The notes: a model not told the origin generated them from the sequence alone. A stretch of 64,000 nucleotides of DNA from Anaerorhabdus furcosa (GCF_900167375.1 NZ_FUWY01000002.1:248001-312000); one strand, 5' to 3'; positions 51,193 to 60,598 are shown, counted from the stretch's first letter. A program made the numbers and translations.

Positions 51193-52893
51193 TTATTTCT
51201 TGATTTGTTGAATGATTGTAAATACTAGATAGATAAATAAGGAAATCACTGAAATCCAACCACTTACTTGTTGAATCAATGTACCTTTATAGATAACTTT
51301 GATGGTTACAAATTGTTCGTCATTTTGTGTTACAGTAGGTTCTATTCGTACTAGCCCAGTTTCAGGATCGCTCGTTGCTGTTAATTTTTCAATTAGTTGC
51401 TCATTTTTATAGACTTCGGCGGCATAACCTTTGTAGTAAGTTAGTGGAGCAACATAATAAGTATCAGCATTAATTACAGGTAAAGAGAAAGTGAAATTGT
51501 TGTATCCAAGATAGGGTTTATTTACAGTGATTGTTTCTTCACTATTTGTTAATACAACAGTGCCATGCATACGATGATCAACATTTGTAACAATTGGTAA
51601 ATAATCTGGTGATGATACTTCAAGTAAGTTATACCAATTAGCAGATCCTAAGAACTGTTCATCATTAGAAAGTTCTTCACCTTTTGTATGTTTTGTAATA
51701 ATTCCAGGAGTTCTTGTGTATCCAAATAATTGAAGAACACCAACAAGTACAACAACAATCAGTAATCCTTTATTGAAAAACGCTTTGTACTTTTTATGAA
51801 TTGGAGCATATGCAACGGTATAGCCAGCACTAAGTGCTAACAAGCAAACAGAAGGAATAAGTAATCGTGTTGGAAATTGTAAGAAACTTAAGAATTTAAA
51901 ATATTGCCATGGAAATAGATTGGTGGTCATTAAGACCATAATATATCCTGCGATAATGCAAAATGTTATGAGTTTATTTTTTTTCTTTGTAAATGGATAA
52001 AGAAGAGGAATAAATAAAAGAAATGGTCCAACTGAATCACATAAATACTTGCTTTCATCTGTACGAAAGTCAAAGATATCTCTAAATTTCATTGCACTAT
52101 CAACTAATGAAGTTGTTCCAAAGTAATCACTAATACGATAACTACCACTTGCTAATTGCTCAATCATTGGAAGTGTAAAGAAACAAGTCATTAAGACTGA
52201 GAAGATTGTGATAAAGGAAATCCAAATAATACGCTTTCTATTTTTTAAAAGATATTTGATATGAATCAATAAATAAATACCGTAAAGGATGACCATAATA
52301 ACAAATGAGATGTTATGAGATAAGAGTAAGCCACAAAAACCAAAGACAAGGATATACTGTTTCTTAAAGCTACTGTGAATTGAATGATACATTCCCATAA
52401 TAACGATAGGAATGAAGATGAAAGCTAATGTTTCTCCAACAGCACCTCGTTTATAGAAATCTGACATATAGAAACAATTCCATATATAGAATAAAACAGT
52501 AAACCAAATGTATATTTTTTTATTTTTATTTAATATAAGAGATGCACATTTATACATTGATATGGATGCAAGAAATGCACAGACAAACAAGAAGATATGA
52601 TAGGTGTCATAAACACTAATGCCAATGATACGTAATAATGCAGGAAAATAAAGAAAGAAGAAAGAATAAAACATGGGACTACCATATCCAAAATTATAAT
52701 TTTGATGAAAGAAAATACGAGGGTAAAAATCATTGTTTCCAATCGCAATACTTAATGCTTCAATTCGATTCATATGAAAAGCAGTATCCGGACCAATAAA
52801 TATGGATTCATTTAAGTAGGGATAACAAAATATAAGAGTAATAATGAAACAAAATGAAATCATAATCAATATATCTAAGAGTTTTCGCTTCAC
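51193..52893 (-). CDS. PTPS-related polytopic membrane protein (paralogue 1)
   Basis: A 566-residue homologue of the next downstream gene, sharing IGPDTAFHMNRIEALSIAIG, FYPRIFFHQNYNFGYGSPMF, NCFYMSDFYKRGAVGETLAF, FCGLLLSHNISFVIMVILYG and CDSVGPFLLFIPLLYPF. The start is a GTG at 52893 chosen because GGAGG precedes it at seven bases. The two copies diverge most in the C-terminal extracellular region. The promoter has an 18-base palindrome at -35 and another just downstream of -10, so the pair seems tightly regulated. The two genes likely form one operon with a 66-base gap. Confidence 0.85.
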   Translation of the reverse strand: MKRKLLDILIMISFCFIITLIFCYPYLNESIFIGPDTAFHMNRIEALSIAIGNNDFYPRIFFHQNYNFGYGSPMFYSFFFLYFPALLRIIGISVYDTYHIFLFVCAFLASISMYKCASLILNKNKKIYIWFTVLFYIWNCFYMSDFYKRGAVGETLAFIFIPIVIMGMYHSIHSSFKKQYILVFGFCGLLLSHNISFVIMVILYGIYLLIHIKYLLKNRKRIIWISFITIFSVLMTCFFTLPMIEQLASGSYRISDYFGTTSLVDSAMKFRDIFDFRTDESKYLCDSVGPFLLFIPLLYPFTKKKNKLITFCIIAGYIMVLMTTNLFPWQYFKFLSFLQFPTRLLIPSVCLLALSAGYTVAYAPIHKKYKAFFNKGLLIVVVLVGVLQLFGYTRTPGIITKHTKGEELSNDEQFLGSANWYNLLEVSSPDYLPIVTNVDHRMHGTVVLTNSEETITVNKPYLGYNNFTFSLPVINADTYYVAPLTYYKGYAAEVYKNEQLIEKLTATSDPETGLVRIEPTVTQNDEQFVTIKVIYKGTLIQQVSGWISVISLFIYLVFTIIQQIKK

Positions 52894-52915
52894 AGGTTAA
52901 CCTCCGAAAGTCTAC

Positions 52916-52963
52916 AAATGTAATCTACATTTAATTTACAGTCTTTGTTGACAGTTGTCAACA
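52916..52963 (-). promoter_or_regulatory. promoter and two palindromic operators of the PTPS-related genes
   Basis: TGTTGACA-GT-TGTCAACA (52946-52963) is a perfect palindrome that contains the minus-strand -35 TTGACA (52961-52956). The -10 TAAATT (52938-52933) follows after 17 bases, and AAATGTA-ATC-TACATTT (52916-52932) is a second perfect palindrome right after it. No regulator gene is adjacent. Confidence 0.7.
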
Positions 52964-52981
52964 GTTAAGAAATTTTGAAAT

Positions 52982-53003
52982 AAAAAAATAGAGTGACTCT
53001 ATT
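52982..53003 (-). terminator. terminator of the acylphosphatase gene
   Basis: ATAGAG, loop, CTCTAT (52988-53002), followed on the minus strand by a T-run. Confidence 0.8.
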
Positions 53004-53013
53004 ATGTGCAACT

Positions 53014-53283
53014 CTATCTGTATTTAAAGAATCTTTCATTGGGATTTAATGGAATTTCTTTAATTGTTATGTTTGTAACTTTGATGAAATGATTTCCTTC
53101 ACGTAGAATTCTTAAGACTTTATCTATTTTTTCTACTTCGCCTTGAATTTGTATTTCAACCATTCCATTATCCATATTTCGCACCCAACCAGTGCAATTA
53201 TTTTTCATTGCATTCATTTGCGTATAATTTCTAAACCCAACACCTTGTACTTGTCCTTCGACGATAATGAAATATCTTTTCAT
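53014..53283 (-). CDS. acyP: acylphosphatase
   Basis: An 89-residue cytoplasmic enzyme hydrolysing acyl phosphates. The signature GQVQGVGFRNYTQMNAMKNN contains the catalytic Arg, and GWVRNMDNGMVEIQIQGE contains the Asn of the active site, as usual. Size is typical. Small single gene, divergent from the riboswitch and cation-ATPase unit, with its own terminator. Confidence 0.95.
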   Translation of the reverse strand: MKRYFIIVEGQVQGVGFRNYTQMNAMKNNCTGWVRNMDNGMVEIQIQGEVEKIDKVLRILREGNHFIKVTNITIKEIPLNPNERFFKYR

Positions 53284-53335
53284 AAACCCATCCTCATCTA
53301 TAGTATATCATGAACATTGAAACTGATAACTTTGA

Positions 53336-53364
53336 TTGCTTAAAAATTGATAGAATTTTATAAT
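53336..53364 (+). promoter_or_regulatory. promoter of the riboswitch/cation ATPase unit
   Basis: TTGCTT (53336-53341), 17 bases, TATAAT (53359-53364). Transcription would begin near 53371, about 65 bases before the aptamer P1 arm. Confidence 0.75.
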
Positions 53365-53435
53365 AAATGTAGTTGGAATAGGTCCGGCGGTTGCTAGGAA
53401 TTTCATTGACAAACGATGGCAAACGTAGTATCTTT

Positions 53436-53569
53436 TTATCATTGAGTAGGGGAGTAGCTGCAGAAAATATTCTGTGTAAGTATTCGACATCTCGGTGAAA
53501 ACCCGGATACTTAAATCTCTTGATAAGCAAGACCTATCCATTGCAAAAGTGGGTGGAGTCTTGCTTTTT
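53436..53569 (+). promoter_or_regulatory. yybP-ykoY (manganese) riboswitch with terminator
   Basis: P1 arms TTATCATTGAG (53436-53446) and CTCTTGATAA (53517-53526) enclose the conserved core: AGGGGAGTAGC (53449-53459) with P2 CAGAA/TTCTG, and the second conserved block CGACATCTCGGTGAAAACCC (53485-53504). A long terminator follows: AGCAAGAC (53526-53533), GTCTTGCT (53558-53565), then TTTTT. In the Mn-bound state P1 should form and prevent the terminator, as in known Mn2+ yybP-ykoY riboswitches. The controlled gene is a P2A-type ATPase, a common partner. Confidence 0.85.
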
Positions 53570-53588
53570 GCTTTTCTAGGAGGAAAAT

Positions 53589-56192
53589 ATGTTTTATAAC
53601 AGAACAAAAGACCAAGTTGTAGAAGAATTACAAAGTAATGAACAAAAAGGTTTACATCAAAGTGAGATTGAAACAATAAGAGCGAAATGTGGTACCAATG
53701 AATTGAAAGAAGAGAAGAAGCAATCAATCTTCATTAAATTTTTATTGCAATTCACAGATCCACTTATCATTGTTTTGATTGCTGCTGCAATCATATCAAT
53801 CGTTGTTGATCCACATGAATGGATTGATAGTTTAATTATATTAGTTGTTGTCGTATTTAATGCTATTTTAGGAGTTGCTCAAGAAAACAGTGCTGAAAAA
53901 TCACTAGAAGCATTGAAGAAAATGAGCGCACCGAATACAAAAGTAATTCGTAATGGAGAAAGATATACTATTCCTTCAAGAGAATTAGTTGTTGGAGATG
54001 TGGTCATTCTTGAAGCAGGAGATTTAGTTCCAAGTGATGGTAGAATTTTAGAATCATATAATCTACAAATAGATGAAAGTGCATTAACTGGAGAATCACT
54101 ACCAGTTAATAAAATCAGTGATGTCATTGAGCTTGAAAATTGTCCATTAGGTGATCAAAAGAATATGGCTTTCGCAAGTACTGTAGTTACTTATGGACGT
54201 GGTAAGATGATTATCACAACTGTCGGTATGGAAAATGAAGTTGGTAAGATTGCATCGATGTTGATGAGCTCAGAGAAAGAAACAACGCCACTTCAAAATA
54301 AATTAGCACAAATCAGTAAAGTAATTGGTGTTATGTGCTTAGGAATCTGTGTAATCGTATTTGGACTTGAGTGGATGTCAGGATTAACAATTCTTGAATC
54401 ATTTAAAACATCGGTAGCCTTAGCAGTTGCTGCAATCCCTGAAGGTTTAGCAACTGTTGTAACAATCGTTCTTGCGATTGGTGTAACAAAAATGGTTAAA
54501 AACAATGCAATTGTACGTAAACTACCAGCTGTAGAAACTCTTGGATCAGCAAGTGTTGTATGTAGTGATAAAACAGGAACATTAACACAAAACAAAATGA
54601 CAGTAGTAAAAACATTTACTGCTAAGAATGGTATTGAAGATTTTAATGGTGAAGGTAATGTGGATGTAAGAGAAATGATGAAATGTTTCACTCTTTGTTC
54701 AGATGCTGAATTAAAATTTGAAAATGGTGAAACTAAATTATTAGGAGATCCAACTGAAACTGCATTAGTAGAAGCAAGTTTCAAGATGGGTGATAAAAAA
54801 GAAGATTTATACATGATTGCAAAACGTGGAGATGAAATTGCTTTTGATTCTACACGTAAATTAATGACAGTGTTCTATGATACTGAAGATGGTGTGCTTT
54901 CAATTACTAAAGGGGCACCTGATGTTATCATGGCAAAATGTATTAACACACCAAGTGATGCAAGTGATGCAAATGAAAAAATGGCAAATCAAGCATTACG
55001 TGTATTGGCAGTAGCAATTCGACGTTGGAAAGAGGTCCCAGTTCTACTTGATGCAAGTGAAGTTGAAAATCAAATGACATTTGTTGGACTTGTTGGGATG
55101 ATAGATCCTCCACGTCCTGAAGTAAAAGTAGCAATTGAAGAAGCAAAACAAGGTGGAATCCGTACTATCATGATTACAGGTGACCATGTAACAACAGCAA
55201 AAGCAATTGCACAAGATTTAGGTATTTTAAATGAAGGTCAAAAAGCGATAACAGGTACTGAGTTATCAAATATGACAGATGAAGAATTATATACAGAGTT
55301 AGAAAAAATAAGTGTTTACGCACGTGTTGCACCAGAACACAAGGTGAGAATTGTTAGTATGTGGCAAAGTAAAGGACATGTAGTAGCAATGACTGGAGAT
55401 GGTGTAAATGATTCACCAGCTCTTAAAAAGGCTGATATTGGATGTGCTATGGGTATCACAGGTACCGATGTAACAAAAGGTGCTGCTGATATGATCTTAA
55501 CAGATGATAATTTTGCAACAATTATTCATGCAGTAAGAGAGGGTCGTGGTATTTACAATAACATCAAGAAAGATGTTCAATTCTTACTATCTAGTAATAT
55601 TGGAGAAGTTATCACAATCTTTGGAGCATCAGTAATCAGTTTATTTGGATTTAATTTAGGTGTTCCTTTATTACCAGTTCACTTGTTGTGGGTTAACTTA
55701 ATCACAGATACATTACCTGCATTTGCATTAGGACTTGAGCCAGTGGATAAAGATATTATGAAAGAGAAGCCAAGACCAAAGAATGAAAGTTTCTTCGCTC
55801 ATGGACTTGGATTTACAATAGCATGGCAAGGTTTGATGGTTGGTATATTAACACTAACTGCATACATCATTGGTAATAATGTAAATCATGAAATTGGTAT
55901 GACAATGGCATTTATGACATTATCTCTATCACAATTATTCCATGCATTTAATATTAAGAGTACACACAGTATTTTCCATAGAACAATATTCAATAACAAG
56001 TATTTATGGGGAGCATTAGCTGTAGGTATGGCATTACAAATTATTGTTATGTATGTCCCAGGAATCAATGGTATCTTTAATTTAGTTCCATTAGATTCAC
56101 AATATGCATTAATTTCTCTTGGATTTGCATTATGTCCAATTGTGATTGTAGAAATAGTTAAATTATTTAAGAATCATATCTTTAAGAAATAA
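53589..56192 (+). CDS. P2A-type cation-transporting ATPase under Mn2+ riboswitch control
   Basis: An 867-residue cation pump with ten helices. TM4 carries the ion-site PEGL (AIPEGLATVV) before the phosphorylation motif CSDKTGTLTQNKM (Asp about 326); the actuator domain has LTGESLPV, the hinge GDGVNDSPALKKADIG, and TM6 NLITDTLPAFALGLEP. The N-terminal cation-ATPase domain (RTKDQVVEELQSNEQKGLHQ) is present. SERCA-like P2A pumps of this kind export Ca2+ or Mn2+; the yybP-ykoY riboswitch upstream favours Mn2+ export under manganese excess. It has an AGGAGG site and its own terminator. Monocistronic. Confidence 0.93.
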   Translation: MFYNRTKDQVVEELQSNEQKGLHQSEIETIRAKCGTNELKEEKKQSIFIKFLLQFTDPLIIVLIAAAIISIVVDPHEWIDSLIILVVVVFNAILGVAQENSAEKSLEALKKMSAPNTKVIRNGERYTIPSRELVVGDVVILEAGDLVPSDGRILESYNLQIDESALTGESLPVNKISDVIELENCPLGDQKNMAFASTVVTYGRGKMIITTVGMENEVGKIASMLMSSEKETTPLQNKLAQISKVIGVMCLGICVIVFGLEWMSGLTILESFKTSVALAVAAIPEGLATVVTIVLAIGVTKMVKNNAIVRKLPAVETLGSASVVCSDKTGTLTQNKMTVVKTFTAKNGIEDFNGEGNVDVREMMKCFTLCSDAELKFENGETKLLGDPTETALVEASFKMGDKKEDLYMIAKRGDEIAFDSTRKLMTVFYDTEDGVLSITKGAPDVIMAKCINTPSDASDANEKMANQALRVLAVAIRRWKEVPVLLDASEVENQMTFVGLVGMIDPPRPEVKVAIEEAKQGGIRTIMITGDHVTTAKAIAQDLGILNEGQKAITGTELSNMTDEELYTELEKISVYARVAPEHKVRIVSMWQSKGHVVAMTGDGVNDSPALKKADIGCAMGITGTDVTKGAADMILTDDNFATIIHAVREGRGIYNNIKKDVQFLLSSNIGEVITIFGASVISLFGFNLGVPLLPVHLLWVNLITDTLPAFALGLEPVDKDIMKEKPRPKNESFFAHGLGFTIAWQGLMVGILTLTAYIIGNNVNHEIGMTMAFMTLSLSQLFHAFNIKSTHSIFHRTIFNNKYLWGALAVGMALQIIVMYVPGINGIFNLVPLDSQYALISLGFALCPIVIVEIVKLFKNHIFKK

Positions 56193-56230
56193 GCAATAAG
56201 AGAAATTTGCTTTTCAGAAATAAAATTTAG

Positions 56231-56272
56231 TGCACCTTGTTAATTGGATAGGAATTTACAGGGTGCATTTTT
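56231..56272 (+). terminator. intrinsic terminator after the cation ATPase
   Basis: TGCACCTTGT pairs with ACAGGGTGCA (ten bases, one G-U) across a 17-base loop, followed by TTTTT. Confidence 0.85.
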
Positions 56273-56398
56273 ATTATGAATAAATAAACAAGAGAATAAG
56301 GAATTGAAATATATAGATAATGAAATTATTTTGAGGTGTAGTGGTAAAAGGAAGTATAATATATAATATTACTAAATACAAAGCATTGGAGAATAGAT

Positions 56399-57346
56399 AT
56401 GATTAGTGTTATAGTACCAATTTTTCATACAGAGAAATACTTGCAAAAATGTGTTAATTCAATTTTGTGTCAAACATATAGTGACTTAGAAGTTATTCTT
56501 GTAGATGATGGAACTACTATATATGAAGCGAATTTATGTGATGATTTCGCTAAAAGGGATGCTAGAGTCAAAGTCATACATAAGTTAAATGGTGGGTTGT
56601 CTAGCGCTAGAAATGTAGGATTAGAATTGGCAAGAGGTGACTATGTTGGGTTTGTTGACTCAGACGATTATATTCATCCCCTGATGTATGAGACTCTTCT
56701 AAAAAACATGATGGGCTCAAATGCAAATATATCTACTTGCGAAGTATACAAAACATATGAAAAAGAAGAAATTAAAGGAAGTATAACTAATAAAATAAAA
56801 GTAATTCATGAAAAAGATATGTTTTATGAATTATCAAGAGATCCCCTCAATATGGTAATTATGTGCAACAAACTATATAAAAAAGAATTATTTGATAATA
56901 TCAAATTTCCAATCGATAAATACCATGAAGATGAGTTTGTTATTCATCATTTATTATATGAAGCAAAATCGGTTGTATATACAGATGCAAAATTGTATTT
57001 CTATTTACAAAATCGTGAGAATAGTATTGGTAATGAATTTAGCGAAAAAAAATTACAAGATGCTTGGAATGCTTTTGACAATAGATGTCAATTTATTAAA
57101 GAGATAAATCACCAGGATTATTTACGAGCAAGAGTTGATCAAATATGGTTGACTATGAATAACTACAAACGGTGTAAGAATAACAATTCTAACAATTATC
57201 TAGTTTATCGAAAGAAATTTTTTAATCTTATTAGAGATTTTAAAATTTGGAGTAAAGCAGGTTTCTTTGTAAGTGCAGGATGGTGTGTATTTATCATTTG
57301 TCCAAGTTTATACTTTTGCTTAATTGATTACAAGAATAGGAATTAG
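56399..57346 (+). CDS. family 2 glycosyltransferase
   Basis: A 315-residue GT2 enzyme: VIVPIFHTEKYLQKCVNSIL, VILVDDGTTIYEANLCDDFA, GLSSARNVGLELARGDYVGF and the metal-binding FVDSDDYIH, then LCNKLYKKELFD-like block (VIMCNKLYKKELFD). The C-terminus ends in a hydrophobic stretch (GFFVSAGWCVFIICPSLYFC), perhaps a membrane anchor. It likely adds a sugar in surface polysaccharide synthesis. First of the GT genes on this side of the window, isolated by 300 bases from the next gene. Confidence 0.92.
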   Translation: MISVIVPIFHTEKYLQKCVNSILCQTYSDLEVILVDDGTTIYEANLCDDFAKRDARVKVIHKLNGGLSSARNVGLELARGDYVGFVDSDDYIHPLMYETLLKNMMGSNANISTCEVYKTYEKEEIKGSITNKIKVIHEKDMFYELSRDPLNMVIMCNKLYKKELFDNIKFPIDKYHEDEFVIHHLLYEAKSVVYTDAKLYFYLQNRENSIGNEFSEKKLQDAWNAFDNRCQFIKEINHQDYLRARVDQIWLTMNNYKRCKNNNSNNYLVYRKKFFNLIRDFKIWSKAGFFVSAGWCVFIICPSLYFCLIDYKNRN

Positions 57347-57658
57347 AGAGAATATTAATAGAACTCAAAGTTAAGCAATATTAGCAATATGGAAGAAATA
57401 AATCATCAATAAATAGAATGCCAAATATTGAAAATTATGCTTTAATAATGTTTAATATGAGATCTATGTATAGCTGCGGATTAAGTATTTAATGAAAAAT
57501 ATTGTAATCAATACAAATTAAAAACTGAGAGAAGGTTCTATATAGTTGATTTGGAGTGAAAAAATTTAGTTAAAACATTTTATAAAAATTTAATTCGATA
57601 AAATTTTATGGGTAAAGTAAGAAGCATTTTATATGTTAATTGAAATAGTATTAATAAG
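57347..57658. other. intergenic region, nothing recognised
   Basis: About 310 AT-rich bases with no ORF bearing a ribosome-binding site and no strong hairpin. Confidence 0.5.
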
Positions 57659-57718
57659 ATGCAAGAAAGGAAAAGATATTTATGTACCTTATGTGCAAGA
57701 ATATCATGGAAAATAAAT

Positions 57719-59008
57719 ATGGAAATTGCTAACGGTAGCTTAGAGATATTTGCTGCTTTAGTTATCATTATTTTGTTAGTCAGTATGTATAATGAAAAAA
57801 ATTCAGACGTATTTGATAGAAGTCTTACAATAATGGTCATTTTTCATTTAATGGTTTTAATTTTGGATGCACTGCACTGGTTCTTTTATCAACAAATCAA
57901 TTATCCTATTTTAATGATTTTGCTCTCAGTGCTTCCTACAGTGTTATCTTTGGTTGTAAATTCAATATTTGTATTTTTTGTAATAAAATTTCTTTCGCAA
58001 CGTGGTCCAATATCTGAAAAAATAGCAATACCAAGTATACTTCTCTTTGCATTTTCAATTCTTATATGGACAATTTTTATCATGCTAAATGGTGTATCAA
58101 GTGTTGTAAATGTGCAAACACAATTTGATGTCATGAATTATGGATGGGGTTATTGGTTTGGACATTTTGCGTGGGCTTCTGTTTGTGTCATTGGAATATG
58201 GATGATTTTACAATGTCATCAAAATTTAAATAAGAAAGAACGATGGGCACTGCTTAGTTATTGTTTTCTTCCATTAATTGCTTTTGGTACGCGTTTTTTT
58301 TGGAATGGTCCACAAATATTTCTTTCGATTTCGCTTTCTTTGATTTGGATATATGCAGTAATGCAAAGAGGGCAGCGACAACGATTGCAGGATAGAGAGA
58401 ACGAACTTATACAAGGTCGTATGATGATTTTATTGAGCCAATTACAACCACATTTTATGTATAACACACTTACAACAATTTGTGGATTATGCGATGAAAA
58501 TCCAAAAGAAGCAAAGGAAGTAACTGCTAATTTCGCAGATTACATAAGACATAACCTAAATTCACTAACTCAAAAATCACCTATACCGTTTGTTGATGAA
58601 TTAGAGTATATTAAGACATACCTTAGTATTGAAAAGAAACGATTTGAGAATAAACTAAATGTTGAATTTGATTTAGAAGTAATTGATTTTAATATTCCTG
58701 CTTTGACTATCCAAGTGCTTGTTGAGAATGCAGTAAAGCATGGCATAACAAAAGTAAAAAAAGGTGGAACGATTAAGGTGAAAACAGTAGAAGAACTGAA
58801 TTATTTTGAAGTTATTGTTAGTGATGATGGGATTGGTTTTGATATTAGCGAAATACAGCATGATAATAAAGAGCATATTGGAATAAATAATGTGCGTACA
58901 AGATTATGGATGATGTGTAAGGGTACACTTTCAATTGAAAGTAAAGTAGGATATGGAACAGTTGCAAGATTAACAATACCCAAAGGAGATATAAAAAAAT
59001 GTCAGTAA
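57719..59008 (+). CDS. LytS/YpdA-type sensor histidine kinase
   Basis: About 429 residues. Six or seven N-terminal helices (about 1-210) form a membrane sensor without a recognised named domain. The kinase core starts with MMILLSQLQPHFMYNTLTTI, the His_kinase signature of LytS/YpdA/AgrC-related kinases (His in QPHFMYN), and ends with the HATPase motifs VLVENAVKHGI, VSDDGIGFD and GINNVRTRLWMM. ATG 57719 is preferred; an ATG at 57659 has no ribosome-binding site, and the region between is not conserved-looking, but neither site is strong. It overlaps the response regulator gene by 10 bases. Confidence 0.87.
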   Translation: MEIANGSLEIFAALVIIILLVSMYNEKNSDVFDRSLTIMVIFHLMVLILDALHWFFYQQINYPILMILLSVLPTVLSLVVNSIFVFFVIKFLSQRGPISEKIAIPSILLFAFSILIWTIFIMLNGVSSVVNVQTQFDVMNYGWGYWFGHFAWASVCVIGIWMILQCHQNLNKKERWALLSYCFLPLIAFGTRFFWNGPQIFLSISLSLIWIYAVMQRGQRQRLQDRENELIQGRMMILLSQLQPHFMYNTLTTICGLCDENPKEAKEVTANFADYIRHNLNSLTQKSPIPFVDELEYIKTYLSIEKKRFENKLNVEFDLEVIDFNIPALTIQVLVENAVKHGITKVKKGGTIKVKTVEELNYFEVIVSDDGIGFDISEIQHDNKEHIGINNVRTRLWMMCKGTLSIESKVGYGTVARLTIPKGDIKKCQ

Positions 59009-59802
59009 TAGCGGTAGATGATGAGAGAATTGCTTTACAACTTTTAATAACTTCAATTCAAGAAGTATTACCTAATGTCAAAGTGAATGGATTTAGTACA
59101 GGAGAAGAAGCTCTTTCTTTTGCAATTTGTAGCACATGTGAATTAGCATTTTTGGATATTGATATGGGAGATGTTGATGGTATAGAACTTGCCAAGCAAC
59201 TAAAAAAATTGAACCCAAAAGTGAATATTATATTTGTTACAGCATATAGGCAATATGCAGTAGACGCACTTACTTTACATAGTAGTGGGTATATCTTAAA
59301 GCCAATTACCACTGAAAAAATAGAATGGGAACTAGAAAATTTACGCCATCCCATAGATTTGTTTTGCAATCATGAATTATGGTTTCAGTGCTTTGGAAAT
59401 TTTGAAGTGTTTATTAATGGAATACCAATGAAATTTACTTACAGTAAAACCAAAGAGTTATTAGCTTACTTAATTGATCGAAAAGGAGCTGCTTGTACAA
59501 ATGGAGAAATCATTGCAACTTTATGGGAAGACATTGATTGCGCAAGAAAAAGAAATTCCTATTTAAGAGACTTAAAATCAGATTTATGGCGCACATTTTC
59601 AGAATTTGGAATAACCGATGTGATTTGTAAAAAACGGGGTACAATTTCAATTATTCCAAGCAAAATTGCTTGTGATTATTACAACTGGATGAATGGTGAA
59701 CTCCACGCAATTAATTCATACAAAGGTGAGTATATGTCACAGTATAGTTGGGGTGAATTTACACTTGGAGGAATTGAAATGACAAAACCTCATTGTAGAT
59801 AA
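58999..59802 (+). CDS. response regulator with SARP/BTAD-like output
   Basis: A 267-residue response regulator. The receiver (1-115) has VDDE and the phospho-acceptor Asp in FLDIDMGDVDG (about 53), with the Lys in YILKPIT. Instead of a LytTR domain, the expected partner of LytS kinases, the C-terminal half (about 128-267) reads CFGNFEVFINGIPMKFTYSK, TKELLAYLIDRKGAACTNGE and IIATLW, a winged-helix/BTAD start typical of SARP-type activators, but the bacterial activator (TPR) part is short. Ribosome-binding site AAAGGAG. A strong terminator follows. Located in a glycosyltransferase region and may regulate it (inference). Confidence 0.85.
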   Translation: MSVIAVDDERIALQLLITSIQEVLPNVKVNGFSTGEEALSFAICSTCELAFLDIDMGDVDGIELAKQLKKLNPKVNIIFVTAYRQYAVDALTLHSSGYILKPITTEKIEWELENLRHPIDLFCNHELWFQCFGNFEVFINGIPMKFTYSKTKELLAYLIDRKGAACTNGEIIATLWEDIDCARKRNSYLRDLKSDLWRTFSEFGITDVICKKRGTISIIPSKIACDYYNWMNGELHAINSYKGEYMSQYSWGEFTLGGIEMTKPHCR

Positions 59803-59867
59803 CAATAATTCATACGAAAAATGTAGTACCCACTTGATAGGAAGAAAAATTTACATATAGTAGTGGG

Positions 59868-59904
59868 ATGTATTTCTAATTTGATTAGAAGTACATTTTT
59901 TTTA
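59868..59904 (+). terminator. intrinsic terminator after the response regulator
   Basis: ATGTA-T-TTCTAAT, loop TTG, ATTAGAA-G-TACAT, followed by T8; 12 to 13 pairs. A second inverted pair CCCACT/AGTGGG (59830-59867) lies just before it. Confidence 0.85.
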
Positions 59905-60598
59905 TGTTGTTCTTAATTCAATCCAGATTGTAATAAATATAGCTTGGAATGAACGAAATATGGAAAGATACAATTTAAAAACGACGCTTTACCGACACTT
60001 GATTTATTATAATAGGTCAGTTAAATACTAGGCTATAAAAATTGATAAGCACAAGAATTCTAATCAAAAGTTCAAGGCAACATTTAATAAAATGTAGCGA
60101 ATGCTAATAAAGAAACAAATGTTCTCATTGAAGCTTAAAATCTAAAGGATTGGTTTACAAAGTTTCATTTAAATGTACTGGAAGATATTTTTTTACTAAA
60201 TTTCTTCTAACTACTTCAAGAAAAGCTTCATTTAATGAATTGTGATTGGATTTGAAATCAAAAAACTAAGCTTGATATTGAATTATTTATTTGAAAATCT
60301 AACTCAATTACTTCATTTTTGCAGCATTTAGCAGTATGTGAAATGAATAGAATTGAAATAACTAAAACTAAGTTTCACTTATCACTCTCTCAGACATATC
60401 TAAAAATGGAACTATCTAAATTCTCAAGAGTGATTTAATAAGAACGAGCAAATTAATAAAGAGCTTAAAAAAGTAGTGAAGGTAAATCTTGTAAAGTAAT
60501 AAGTCTAAAAAAATTTGAGATTCTACTTGATCGTTTACAAAAAATAGAGGGGAAAACATATTCTAGTATCTCGTTTACAAGAATAAAATAGAGAAAAT
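59905..60598. other. long non-coding region, possibly decayed coding DNA
   Basis: About 690 bases with no intact gene. A 40-codon open stretch without start (60469-60591) reads KSSEGKSCKVISLKKFEILL and onward, and a shifted frame just upstream reads KNEQINKELKKVVKVNLVK, which could be parts of one decayed gene. TCGTTTACAA occurs at 60531-60540 and again at 60571-60580, exactly 40 bases apart. No family can be assigned; an inactivated transposase or glycosyltransferase-locus gene is possible. Confidence 0.4.

Noticed and set aside
53308-53727. 139-residue minus-strand open frame
   Set aside because: It runs antisense through the riboswitch and the start of the cation ATPase gene; both explain the sequence better.
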